Shown here piece by piece: positions 45,776 through 58,012 of a stretch of DNA of 64,000 nucleotides (position 1 is its first letter; each line of letters opens with the position of its first letter). Under the pieces are notes generated by a model. That model searched no databases and was not told the origin of the DNA. It worked only from the letters and a program-made list of their open reading frames with translations. A program made the position numbers and the translations under genes. This DNA is from Tamarix chinensis (taxonomy: Eukaryota > Streptophyta > Magnoliopsida > Caryophyllales > Tamaricaceae): NCBI GenBank assembly GCA_030549775.1, contig CM060171.1, positions 59,206,360 to 59,270,359 on the forward strand. Direction: 5' to 3'.

Positions 45776-47940
45776 ATGGGTATAAATACCCCCTTTCTTG
45801 ATCTTCAAACCCTCAACCCTAGTTTTCCAAACCATTTGACTCCTACTCGGTGCCCTCACCTACTCTCCTTTGAAAATTCTCAATCACTGTCAAAATCCAT
45901 CAAATTGCTCTTTTTTTTGCTTAAACTAACAAAAAGAACATCACTATTTTCTCCCCACTTCATCAATTTCTCCCCACTTCTATTTCCATTCAATTGACCT
46001 TATTGAGTCATCAATCAGTCATTCTATCACTCCTTATGCACTGAATGCACTTCATTTTGGTTGCCCTTGGTTTTCCCCAACTTGTGCTCCTTCCTTCCTT
46101 CCTTCATTTTTCTTCTTCTTTGCAACTCAATAATGACAAAATATAAGTCAACCTCTCAAAAACTCTTTATGCGAGTGTTGGAGCTCCACCTCCAAAGTGG
46201 GCCCATACTCAACCAACTTGTCCATCTCGAACCTTTGTTCACTTTGAGGAATCAGCCATTTCACCTCCCCACGCTCTCTCTTCCACATCCTCCTCATCCT
46301 TATCCTCTTTAGAAGACACCGGTCCTATGTTTTTACCTCATCCTTACCATTCCACTCACCCTTCCTCCTTCACTACGGGAGCCTCCTTACTATTGGCCAA
46401 TTGACATGCCCAAACCACTGAGGCCTCTCCTCTCTCTACCCATTTTTTCCATACTATGGATGATCAAAAGTGAAAGCTTAAATCCTTCCACAAAAGGTGG
46501 TCTTACTCGATAAATACATTGATGTTGATTCTTGCATACATCAATTTAAACTTTCTTTCATGCAATCTCTTACTAACCTTCACCTTCTCCCTCTATTTAC
46601 TCACCAAGACCAGTATATCTGGACTTGGTTCATTTATTCTATGTAAATCTAAATGTCCATGTTCTGGGAAGTACAATTAACACATATGCCTTAGGCGTTC
46701 CCATCACTCTCAATGAAGCTAGGATAGCTTGCATCCTTGGGATTCCTCAAAATATTGAGACTGTAATTACTGATGTAAAATGGATGCGTACTTGCATTTT
46801 AGATGAGATCCTGACAAATATGCACCACTGACACTTTGCCTATAGAGGCACCGCAAGCTCCTGTTATCTCTCACCCTTCAAATGGGTGAGCCACTATATG
46901 GTGTTCCCTATTTTGCTCCCTCGTATAGTGTTTGGGGCTAATATGATGCTCAAATATTAGTACGGGGTGGATCACATCCTCTATTCCACTCCTATTTGCT
47001 TTGGGGAAGACATCTTTAGGCATATGTTGTATATGGTAGAACATTGCCAGGTAACCTTGGGATACGAAACACTTATCATGCGTATTCTATAAGATTTCCA
47101 TGTTAATCTCATAGGCTTTTTAGCTACCAGGACTACACTTGCACAAGGGCCTTGATATCCTTGATGCGGTAATATTCTCCCACATGGGTTATCAGATGAG
47201 CCTGGATGGTTAAACACCCAATCTCTTGCCTTACTCCATCATAGTGGTCACCTCTCCACTCAGTCTTCACCTCCACCATCACAATCTACTGTTGATGATC
47301 TTCCCTGGCCCTCAGATGATCCTCTTGCTCCCTTAGATATTCCATCTTCATCAACATGAGGTCAATCCACTTCCACCTCTGCTGCTTCCACCTCCCATAC
47401 ATCTAATATGCCTCCATCCACTAGCTATGTCACTCTTGTGGGCATCCATTATCTCCTTCTCCGGGTTGTATACATGCTTACCTCCATGAACTGATGCTAG
47501 AGAGTAACAGAAACATAGTTTTGTGCCCTTACATCTCAATTCCAACTTGACTTAGCCCCATACCAATAGGATTGCATGAAAGCTACCCCAGGCAACACCA
47601 CTATCCATCCTGACCCTACTCCCTCTACTACTTATACCATCATCGAACCCTCTAAAGATCCAACAATTGATGCATCTCTTGTAGAGACCTCATGGATTGG
47701 ACGTGTTGTAGTTTAATCCGCTAACTTTGAGGACACTACAAGTGATGACATCAATGATCGACATGGGCCTACATCAACTAGTTTAGCGGTCTCATCATTT
47801 GAGCCTTCATGTCCTTTATGATCATGTCTTGCATCTCTGTTTTTTTTTGTATCATAGGCTTTACCTACTATATTTTTGGTCTTGCCTATGCACTTGGAAT
47901 CTTTCTCATGCATCTCCTCTATGTCATATACTTATGACTT
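45776..47940 (+). pseudogene. Element Z additional 3' ORF region (plant-transposon-protein-like)
   Basis: Decayed coding region downstream of pol. 46625-46828 reads 'LFYVNLNVHVLGSTINTYAL' and 'GVPITLNEARIACILGIPQN', resembling the 'VREFYANL......VRG......I..LLGIP' pattern of the 'putative plant transposon protein' domain found in SIRE additional ORFs. It continues with Ser/Thr/Pro-rich sequence to about 47820. Its function in these elements is unknown. Several stops interrupt it. A host-gene origin is unlikely because it sits between pol and PPT. Confidence 0.55.
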
Positions 47941-48280
47941 TCAATTAGTTTAATGAAAACTTAACTTTTCTTTGTTCTATCACCTCTCTGTCATATATGT
48001 GTTGCTCAGGGAAAGTTATATGCATAATAACTTCATAGTTTCTTATGTTTCCCTTTATCCATACACTGGTTAAGGGAGAGCTCTTCCTCCTCGATGGGGC
48101 AATGTTTTCTTGCATAACTTACATTCAGGCTCTTTTCACTCTCACTTTTTGCTAATGTCCAAAAAAGGGAGAGAATCTGAGAGTTTCAGATTAAAAGTGT
48201 AAAATTGGTAAATGTATGATTATCATTTCACTCATTACTCTTTCACATTTACAAATATACACTTTTTGTTTTTCATCATC
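47941..48280 (+). other. Element Z 3' untranslated region
   Basis: T-rich stretch with a first 'aaaaaagggagagaat' purine tract at 48162-48177, like the internal PPT-type motif of SIRE elements; no ORF. Confidence 0.5.
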
Positions 48281-48294
48281 AAAAAGGGAATGAT
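48281..48294 (+). other. Polypurine tract of element Z
   Basis: AAAAAGGGAATGAT directly before the LTR start TGTTAACC. Confidence 0.75.
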
Positions 48295-50026
48295 TGTTAA
48301 CCTTAAAGGTTAATCAATGTCATTATACTTGTTTTGATGATAACAAATGAATCTTGGTATCTAATGTGTTTGCTTAAGTGTGCATATTAAATAAAACACC
48401 ACAAACTAAAAGAACCAAGAATTGAAGACAATCATATTATATGTATTAGGAATATTGTAAAGAGTTAAGTTGAGGAAAGTTCACATTTCAAACAAAAACT
48501 CTTTTTTTTTTTGAAAAATACTTGACTTGAACTCATTTTAAAAATCTGTTAAAAGTATTTTTAAAGAAAATTGATTGGTTCTAGTCAAAACAAGTCGACT
48601 GGTCCTCAGAATCATCGACTAGTTCATTTTAAATAAATCCACTGGTTGTGTTAAAAATCAGATGGATCAACTAATGTATAAAGCCGATTGACTAATTTCC
48701 TAGAGCAAATGAACTTGTTTGGAAACTAATCGACTTGTTCGACCAACAAGAACATGGGTTTCAATCTTGTAAAAACCTATTTTGTCTCTATTTAAACATA
48801 TCATTTAGTTTAGGCAAACCTATTAATTAGTTTGACCAACCACTTCATGGGTTTCAATCTTCTAAAAACCCAAGTCCTCTCTACTTAAACACATCGGTTG
48901 GTTAAGGTAAACCGATTGACTGGTTTGTCCAACCAGTCTATGGGTTTCAATCTTGTAGAAACCATGTTCATCTCTATGTATGCACATTGACTAGTTCAGG
49001 CAAACCAATCAATTTTTTGATAAATTAATAGACTTGTTTGGCCAACTGATCTATGAGTTTTATTTTTACGAAAACCAGCTCCTCTTTTTTTTTCAAATTG
49101 ATCGACTGATTAACAAACTGATCGACTGGTTTGTCAAAGTAATTAACTAGTACATAAAACACATCAACTAGTTTCACCATACCAGGGTAATGTTCATATG
49201 TGTTTTAGGCCCAATCATGTACACTACCAAACCAATTGACTGGTTCACATAATGTTAACTTTATATTATCATCGAAACATGAGCAGTGAACATGTTGGAA
49301 CAAACTGATCGGCTGGCCATACAAGCTATTGAATGTTTTCTCTAAACCCATCGATTAGCCAGCATTAAATGCTAATTGTCTGCCCATTAGGTGATACAAC
49401 TTTTTGGAAATTTATATCTAACAAATATACATGAGGGTAACCCTTATAAATAAGTTCCCTTTGTATTTCTTATAAATAAATTTTCAAATCATTGATTGTG
49501 CAATTAATCTCTTACACTAAAGTTATTCAATTGCTCACTCAAAATTCTAAACTTTCATATTTCTGAGTTTTTACTGAAAAGTGTTCTTTGCTCACTTCTC
49601 TTAGCTAGAACTATTCTCAAATTATAATATCCTATATTACATCTCATTCCAAGATCAACACTTGATAGCTTATATTTGGTGAAAATCACTTGTAATCACA
49701 AAATCCTCTCAAAAATTGCTAAAGGGGTTAGTGAGTGTTTGCATATCATTCTTGAGAGATTCAGTCAATGAGTCTAGAGAAGATAAATATGTAAAGTTTT
49801 AAATCATCTCTTGAGAGGGTTACTGAGATTTTAAGGCTCATAAACTAAGAAAATAGTGATCATCAATAAAAAAATATTAGTATTTTAAAAATCCAAAAGG
49901 AAGAACCTTTTGGTAGTTGACGTAAAGAGTAATTTACTCTTGAAACATTCTACATTATGTGTTAAATTTTTATTTAGTTATTTCAATTCCACAAAACCCT
50001 ATTCACTCACTTCTAGGGTGTTTTCA
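48295..50026 (+). repeat. 3' LTR of element Z (1732 bp)
   Basis: Starts TGTTAACC and ends TTTTCA, as in the 5' LTR end at 40311. It contains many ATCGACTGGT-type motifs from 48570 to 49350. It is clearly diverged from the 5' LTR (many substitutions and indels), so the insertion is old. Confidence 0.85.
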
Positions 50027-52347
50027 CTTACAAAATATAGCTATAAAGAATTATGATTTATATCTATGAATAATTATTAGATACCACATCATAAGATCAA
50101 TACAACATAAGAATTCTAGATAGCCAAAAAGCTACGACACACAAACTATATGCCTTATTAACAAACCCCAGTATGGTCTTAGCATAACCAAAATATGAAA
50201 TAATACACATCAACACATAATATTCTAATAATTAGGAGCTTAGGAATTTTAGCTATATTCCAAGGTATCCTAGCACAAGAAGATGGAAAACCAAGATTCA
50301 AGATCCACTAACATACCTTCCTAGATCACCATTAAAAATTTATAAGACTAAGTTATGGAAAACTAAATAAAACATAGAATAATAGGAAATAAGTAAATTT
50401 TCTCAAAACCTATTTTAACAATTAAGATTTACAATCCAAAATGATAAGTTAGAAACTCTATTTAATTGATTTTAAATCATAATGAATAATCAACTAAGTA
50501 GAAGAATAAAAAAACAAATCAATTTCACAAAACTATTCCAAGACAAATAAGGGTACCTGACATGCAAATATAGGCAATTCAAATCAATTAATCCAAATTG
50601 AAGGTGAGAGAATGGAATTAAGGTCATTTAAAACAATTCTATAAAATCAATTTTAGAAGATAGAACAACATACATAACACATTTCATAGTTTCATTTAAA
50701 ACTTAGGGTTTTAGATCCAAAATTGCAATTTGATCAAATTCGATTATTTTATTTGGTTTAAATTTTTATAAATGTAATTAGACTTATTTTATAACATAGT
50801 ATGTAAATAATTTATCAAAAACAAGAAAGGAAATATCAAATTTAACACGATTAGGGTTTTTGAGTCTAGATATAGATTTGATCAAAACTCGCTCAAATAT
50901 TTAAATTGATGGTCTGGAATTGAAATTAAACATATTCGCATACAAAATGTATAATCACTGTGATAAATTGAACTCAGGGACTGTTCTAATTTAAATCTGC
51001 AAGAGTTTTAACCTAAAAATATAATTCTAAATGATTTCTTACAAAATTCACAAATTAACACTTCCAACATAAACTTAAATACATTTCAAAGAATATTTCA
51101 TAATTAATTTATAAAAAATATCTCAATTATATAAATTCGAGAAATCTGAACATAACTTGGGTTAAAAATATAATTTTCACAAATCAATCACATACAGTAT
51201 AATTAACCCATTAAAATCATTCATACAACATATACATACTCAATTCATCAATCAATTTAGCTTATCAAAGCTAATTCATAGAAATTTAATCAAAATAAGA
51301 ATTAGGGCTTAAGACAATTATAATAATTGAAATCATAAAAAATAGAGCAGACAAAGGAGCGTTAGACTTTACTAGAGGCCAATAATCACTCATCGGTTGT
51401 CAACTAGGCTCATAATGGCCAAATGGTGGCACGTTGTTCTGTCTTCATATCGTGAAGGTTGTGTCACTATTACTAATTGCTTACCCACCTAGTGTCGATG
51501 ATAGTAGATTGACATCCTGGTGGAAGTAATGGTGAAATGCTCTGGCAGTGTTGTGGATCGTAAGTAAACAAGGAGGGAGTAGGGGTCGGGTTAAGTTTGG
51601 TTCATAGGAAAAAAACCAAAAGGGAGAGGTTCGATTGTTTTTTTTTAGTACAAATATCTAAAATATGATAATTGCATTTTTATCTAAAATTTATTTAATA
51701 AAAATAATTGAATAAATATTTAGAAAATGAATTTTATTTTAATAAAAGTTTAAAAGACTATAAATAATTTAACACATTTCCAAAATGTCCTCTGTAAAAA
51801 AAATGAAAAAAATGGAAGAAAATTTATTTCAAAAATAAAATTACAAAAATAATTTAAATTTAACTTTTTTTTATTAACAACTACATAAAAATTGAGAAAT
51901 TTAAAGATAGAAATATCATTTACGAATAAATTTATTACCATGATTTTACTATTTTTAAGAGATTTTATAATTTAAATTTTTTTAGTTATAATTTCAAAAT
52001 AGAGTCATAATCACACGACAATGTTATGAGAAATAAATTTAAAATATTAAAAACAAAACATGTGATATAAATAAAAATATATTTAAAAAAAATGAATTAT
52101 GTGAATTCAATAAAATCTTAGTCATGAAAAATTCTATCTAGAATTATCTGCAAAGATAAATAATTAAATAAATTTCAATATAAATTTAAAAGTATCAATA
52201 AAACCATAAAACGAATCATAACTTATAAAATATTTACCATAATCATGATTTAAATAAAATAAACTAATGAAAATAAAATTAAAGGCTTAAACTTATAAAT
52301 TAACATTGATATTTTATAAAAAAAAAATATATTTTCAAAAGCTGGGG
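50027..52347. other. Unassigned AT-rich DNA
   Basis: No coding domain recognised on either strand. A less AT-rich island at 51350-51620 ('agtgtcgatgatag', 'ggcagtgttgtggatcg') and the following A/T-rich slope resemble inverted LTR sequence but could not be matched to another copy here. Confidence 0.45.
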
Positions 52348-52701
52348 TGTTATAAAATCTAATCCCGGATGGTTGATAAATTAATTTTATGTTTATTTCC
52401 TAAGCAAAATTTAACCTAATTCAAATTCTAACCCAAAACTTCTTTTTTTTTTCTTCTCCTTTTCTTTTTTCCTTTTTCTTCTTCTCCTTCCCCTTCTCCC
52501 TACCAAGTTCCTTAATCCAAGCTTACAGCCTAATCCTACCTATCCTACATTCATCATTCCCACCATCAACTCCCTCAACTCATGGGATGTGTTCATTGGA
52601 ATTTTTTTCCCAACTATCTTCCTCGATCATGCCATAATCCCTACCTCTACCTCTTTGTCTTCCCTCGCCATTCTCACCACCTCTTCTCCACATATACCAT
52701 T

Positions 52702-52704
<3 letters not shown>

Positions 52705-52752
<48 letters not shown>

Positions 52753-52798
52753 GCCACACATATAAACACACGCTCACACACGCGTGCGCGCACACACA
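52705..52798. repeat. (CT)23 microsatellite with adjoining CA/CG-rich tract
   Basis: About 23 CT units (52705-52750), then 'acacgcgtgcgcgcacacacaca'. Frames opened across it encode only Arg-Glu or Leu-Ser runs and are not genes. Confidence 0.95.
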
Positions 52799-54424
52799 CA
52801 TTACTTCATTTAATGCTTCACCAAACTCTACCAAGACTCCTTCCTTCCCTTAGCTTCCTTGTATAACATTTAATAGAATATCACCATTTTTACCTAATGA
52901 AACTCTATAAATTTCCCCTCAACCTATGATGTAAAGGAACCATAGCTTGAGATTCTCACATTACTCAACCTTACCTATGTGAAAAGATCACATTGCTTAA
53001 CCCCTTCAATATCACAATGTCACGTTGCACCACCAAAAATCAAGCTACACCACCCTTAACAACACCCTAACCTCACACCATTTCATCCCTAACAACATGA
53101 CCAATTCATGCCACCACCCTTCATAACATGAGGAACTCACATTGTAACTCCCTAGTTGTGTGAGTCCCTCACACAACTTCCTTATGGTTGAGCCACTTCC
53201 TCACATACCAACTCCATTTGTGCCACACTATATCCCATAACTTAGTTGCTTCAGTTTTACTCATTTCCCACCCTTTTTTGCCTCAGCTCTTCATGTTTGT
53301 ATTCCTAATTTCTAATTGTGATTTATTCTTGTCTCTTAGGTGATTTTTTGCTACGCTCTAAGGAGGCGGGTTAGGCTTATGCATGTTTAGAGACTAGTGT
53401 GTTTTTGGTAATGATACATGTGATAGTTAGGGATTTTTGAGTGTTATGTGTAATTTGTGTGTGTAATATCATGTTGTTATGATTATGTTGATAATTTCAT
53501 GGTTTCAATGATTGTTGTATGATAAGTTGTGTGGTATGATGGAAAAGTGAGTATTATTTCCAAACATGCTAATATGTATATTGATTAGCTAAGATTGTTA
53601 TGTAAGTTAGTAAGTTAGATTAAACCATCGTGTTAATTTTGATATAATGGATGGCTCATATACATTTTTAGTTATATATCTTCATGAAGTTATTTTTTGG
53701 ATGTTGAAAACTAATCATATTGTGGCTCATAGGGTTTTTGTGAGAGTATGGGTGGTTGGCATCCTTAAGGGTATTTTAGTTAATATGGTTTAAATATGTA
53801 ACCTTTCGTATTTTAATGGGTTAAATGGTTTAAAATATGTTAAGTATATCATGTGGTATATATGGACTAATTATTAGTGGTATAATTCTAATAAAATAAG
53901 AAAATGGCTTAAATTAGGAACAATAGCCTTAGAGGTAAGTTATTATTGCATGTGTAAAATTTTAGAGTTAGATCTTAATTTTTGAATATGATGTTAACAA
54001 TTTTATTTTAATAAATTTTACTAAATTTTTTGGTTAAATGAATCTTATAGGAAAAGTTATGCCTCGCTTATGAAATTAGCATTTCATGGGGATTGTGAAT
54101 GGTATCTCTAAAGATAGGATTGTTATTTCATTTGTAAGACATTAGAGTTAGACCTTAATTTTTGGATATGTTGATAATAATAATACTTTAGCTATGTGCC
54201 AAAATTGGTGGATAAATTAGCATTATGGGAGGAGTTATGATGATAATGTAAAATTAGATGTTTCTATCTTCATGTGGTTGTGTTTCATGTGTTTGAATAA
54301 TTATTTTAAGTTGGATTATATGCCTTGAATATCCAAATGGGTGTATTCATGATGGTCTTGAGATAAATAATAGTGAATAAGACACTAATCACTTAAAGTA
54401 AAAGATCACGTGAGTCAAAAGTGA

Positions 54425-54640
54425 GGTGTTGAGTCCATTCCACTAGCTATATGATAATGGCTAGGTGTGTTTTACCCTGGGAGGTTCTTTAGATCATTCC
54501 ATCAGTTTGAGAATAATGGTCAAAATTTTGTTGCCTTGGGAGGTGTTGAGTCATTTCCACCAACTTAATAATAATGGTATGGCATGTGTTATCTTGGAAG
54601 ATGTTTCAGTCTATTCCATCAGATTAAGAATAGCGGGGGT
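54425..54640 (+). repeat. ~60-bp tandem repeat block in LTR copy C
   Basis: Four diverged units of 'gttgagtccattccac' plus 'ttgagaataatgg' plus 'ttgccttgggagg'. The same phrases reappear at 63935-64000 in copy D, and the block is positionally equal to 24705-25075 in the solo LTR. Confidence 0.75.
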
Positions 54641-55204
54641 CCCAAACTCAATGTAAATAAGAAAATGGATGGTGATATTATTTGATGATGTAAATCTACA
54701 CTCAGTTATTATCTTTTATCATATCATGTTTGAGCTTGTTGTCTGGTGACTTATTTATGTGATTTTATTTTACCTTTGCTATGATTGTATTGTCACCTTA
54801 CTCAATATATAGCATACGTTCTCACGAATAAACATCCTAGATGATTTTTTGTAGATCGATGAGGAACCATTGGATGAATTTATTTTTTATGATGCCTTAC
54901 CTGGGGAGGAGTGGGTTGGACGTAGAGCCATATTATCATATTATTAATTTTTATTTGGATATCTTTTTGGACTCTTAATTTCATGGGCCCCTTTTGATAT
55001 ATTTTTATATTTTATGTATCTAAGTTCACAAATTTATCTCATTCTTTATTTATCATGTTTTATGTTTTACCTATTTTATCTTATATTTGATGTAAGGATG
55101 GTTTGATAAGCGATGCTCATGTCGAGTACGGCATTAACACCCAACTATATTGTTATTACGCTTTTGCTTAAAATGAATTTTTTTCAATAGTAAATTGATA
55201 AAAT

Positions 55205-56715
55205 CATTTTTTCTATACTATTCCACCTTGCTTTGCTCACAAATTATGACAATGTTTCACATAATTTGCAAATTGTTTGGTCATATTTACCTCTTGTTCT
55301 AACTACTACTCTCTTAGTATTTAATTGGTAGGATTTGTACTATAAAAGTGTAGAAAACTAAGGATGAGAGGAACATATTTGGATCAAGGAATATTTATGA
55401 AAGGTTTTGAGGAAAGAAAAGCCAAGATCACATGCAAGTAAGAGGAGTAGAAGAAGCTAAGGAGCCAGAAAGAGGATGAAAGTAACTAGCTATTAAGCTG
55501 AAGCACACTTGTGCACAGGCACAACACAACCATGTTGACTCGTGCATAGCCGTGCGTGAAATCTATTAGAGCATGACCTGGCTATGATAGGATACTAGCA
55601 CACCCATGCTCAATGAAGCCAAGAGTAAAGAAGATGTAAGGCTTGGTTGTGTGCAATCAGTACAACCATGTACTCAACAATTCTGAATAAAGCAAACAAC
55701 ACGTACCTAATTGTGTACAATCAGCATAGCCGTGTGGAGGTTATCCTATGATCATGCATGACCTAATACTCACATTTAATGGCTAAACAAAATGGACTAT
55801 TTGGGAGGGTTGAAACCAGAGCATTATGTATTTTTCTTTTCTCCCCTTTTCGGAGTAAAAACTCCATGTAACTTATCTTAGATTTGGTAGTTTAATTTTC
55901 TAATTTCAAAGTTAAATTGGGTGGATTGCCATCTTACAACAATAAGGTTTATTATCAGTCTATTATTTATTCTCTTCATTCTCTCTTTTATTATGTATTG
56001 CATCTATCAGTATATTTGTCATATAATTTCATTTCTTGTGTTTTCCTATAACTATGAGTAAGTACTTTCCTTTTTAAGATTGAATAAGGCTCAATTCGAT
56101 ATAGCTATGACAAATTATCATATATGTTATAATTATAATTTTTATGTGTTGTTTTGTATGCTAGGAATTACTGTCATAAGTCGGGTTTGATGGAATTTGA
56201 CATGTTTAGGCATTAACTATAATTGAAAGGTTGAAATCAATGCTGGAAATTAACATATGAATGGGAAATCTAATGATCATGAAACTAGGTGTTTGAATTC
56301 TTATGGACTATTGAATTAGTGGAACTTAATGGTTTTAATCTAATTTTTTAGTCACAAAAGTAGTTAATAAATTAGGTTAAATACATTCTTAGACCTTGAA
56401 AGAGGCTTGTCAATCACATTAGATTATTTGTTCACAACCATTTAGACTAATATAATATAATATTAATCCATTGTTGAATGTCAAATTTGAGACTGAAGTT
56501 TAATCTTAAGTTTTATCATTATTTTTCTAGAGTTTTTATTCGATTCTTCATTGCATGCATTTTTGTAGCCTATATTCTTATTCACTTTTTTATTATTTTA
56601 AAAGGGTAGTCTAGATAACTAAAATGGTAAAAAATTAGTAGCTAATTGCAAAGTCCTTGTGGGATACGACCTTAAATTGCTATAATGAATCTGTGAGCTT
56701 GCGGACTTAGCCATC
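55205..56715 (+). mobile_element. Ty3-type LTR (TAT/Athila-like) nested in LTR copy C
   Basis: A 1.5-kb non-coding unit splits the last 30 bp of copy C from the rest. It carries the 'gggatacgaccttaaattg' signature at about 56660 and shares blocks with 6900-7745. The 5' half contains repeated 'cacaaccatg'/'agccgtgy' words (55500-55740). Exact ends and a target duplication were not resolved. Confidence 0.35.
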
Positions 56716-56735
56716 ATAAATTTTGGGGTGTTACA

Positions 56736-57757
56736 TCAAGGAACAATAAATATGTTGCATTCTTTGAGTAATGGTGGAAGCTAGAAAGATTGATATGACT
56801 ATCTATATTAATAAGCTGTACTTCTTTTGGGGAAACTTATCATTGAAAAACTCCACAATTAAGTATATTTGGCTTGAAGTAGTCTAACAATAGATGATCT
56901 CTTAGGAGGTTTTTTACAAAGCACGTGAGTGATGACAAAACACGCTTAAAAGAACTCATGTTAATTTATGAAATTATTCGTCAATCCTGAAAGTGCTTCA
57001 AGTAACTTCACTCGATCATTATGGGGTGGGTTGTTACAAGTTATCTCATGTGTTCCATGGTTGGTTGATTACTACATAAAATGGAGGGTTTCTACATGCT
57101 TCCTCTATGAGATAGTTATCATTCAACCTATGAAAGTAAATGGGGGTTTCTCTAATCATCAACTTTTGGTGGCATGCGGTCAAGATTGGCTAAGGCCAAG
57201 AGTGTCATGATTGATTCATCTTCCAAATTGTATTCATCAAATACTAATGACTTAAAACGCCTTTATGTTGGGAATGTCTATAATATATGATAATTATATT
57301 TTAGTTTTAGACTTGTCTTGATGCAGGAACGATACTAGATAGGATAAAGTAGGTACTATATTTGCGTCATATAGGACCTAGCTATACACAAAATCAAACT
57401 ACTAAAATAAAAACCGCCTTGAAAAATATAAACCAATAAGGAAACAAGAGTTAATGCAAAACTTGAATTTTTATTAGTATTCTCTGAAGTAATGTGAAAT
57501 TTTAGAACACTCAACCCATGTACTTATTGCCAAAATTAATCAATAACAACCTCTTTATAATTTATTCAATTAACAGCTCATTAATGTTTTATTTTGTATT
57601 ATTATTAAAATTTTATTATCGTGATGTGATCTAATCTTATCCAAACACATCTAATAAATCCTAAAAATAATATAATGAGAACATAGAGTTAATGTTGAAG
57701 TTTTTTCCAGAAAAAAAAAATAACAACGACCAAAACGACTTCAATCGAAGCACAGCG
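56736..57757. other. Unassigned DNA 3' of the PME gene
   Basis: No domain is recognisable in six frames. The 80-residue frame at 56968-57210 shows no family I know and has no start or splice context, so it was not called. Confidence 0.45.
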
Positions 57758-57982
57758 CCCCCCCCCCCCCAAAAAAAAACTTTTAAATACAACAACGAAA
57801 TTTTAGTTGACGATCGGGCTCATATATATGCTATAGGCAGTGGACGTGTAAGAGATAAGTTCCGGGGAAATAGCTATTACTGTCTATCAAGCTCCGAAAA
57901 GCATTACATTAATCAAAGGAACCCTCTATTCAATGCGGATGTACGAGGGATTGAATGAGTGTCATTTTTTTGGGGGGGGGGG
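57758..57982. repeat. Inverted pair of homopolymer tracts
   Basis: C13A9 at 57758-57779 and T7G11 at 57965-57982 form an inverted pair bracketing 185 bp of non-repetitive sequence within the likely PME 3' UTR/downstream region. Confidence 0.85.
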
Positions 57983-58012
57983 AGAGAATTTTGATAATGA
58001 CGATCCTCCGAT

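Larger units (their letters stand above)
38899..50026 (+). mobile_element. Ty1/copia element Z (SIRE-like), degenerate
   Basis: Plus strand order: 5' LTR (truncated by Y), PBS, gag, protease, integrase, RT, RNase H, an additional 2.5-kb 3' region, PPT and 3' LTR of 1732 bp. The integrase-before-RT order marks Ty1/copia. The long LTRs, 'FTKPLNEE...RRELG' pol end and extra ORF-like region with a plant-transposon-protein-like stretch suggest the SIRE/Maximus lineage. Many stops and shifts in every domain show that it is old, older than Y which sits in its LTR. Confidence 0.85.
52348..56735 (+). mobile_element. Long LTR copy C (family L), interrupted near its end
   Basis: Plus-oriented relative of the solo LTR 22002-25828. 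A C/T-rich leader (52440-52760) is followed by 'taggcttatgcatgtttagag' (shared with copy D at 62855), a tandem-repeat block at 54425-54640, and an end 'ttttggggtgttaca' at 56721-56735. The terminal part is split at about 55205 by a 1.5-kb unit. No gag-pol is present, so it is probably a solo LTR. The left edge is uncertain. Confidence 0.5.

Noticed and set aside
46625..46831. Host gene for a small protein
   Set aside because: Lies between copia pol and PPT in frame-broken sequence resembling the additional ORF of SIRE-type elements.
52580..52866. Open frames of 84-94 codons on both strands
   Set aside because: They exist only because of the (CT)n and CA-rich simple repeats (Arg-Glu and Ser-Leu runs).
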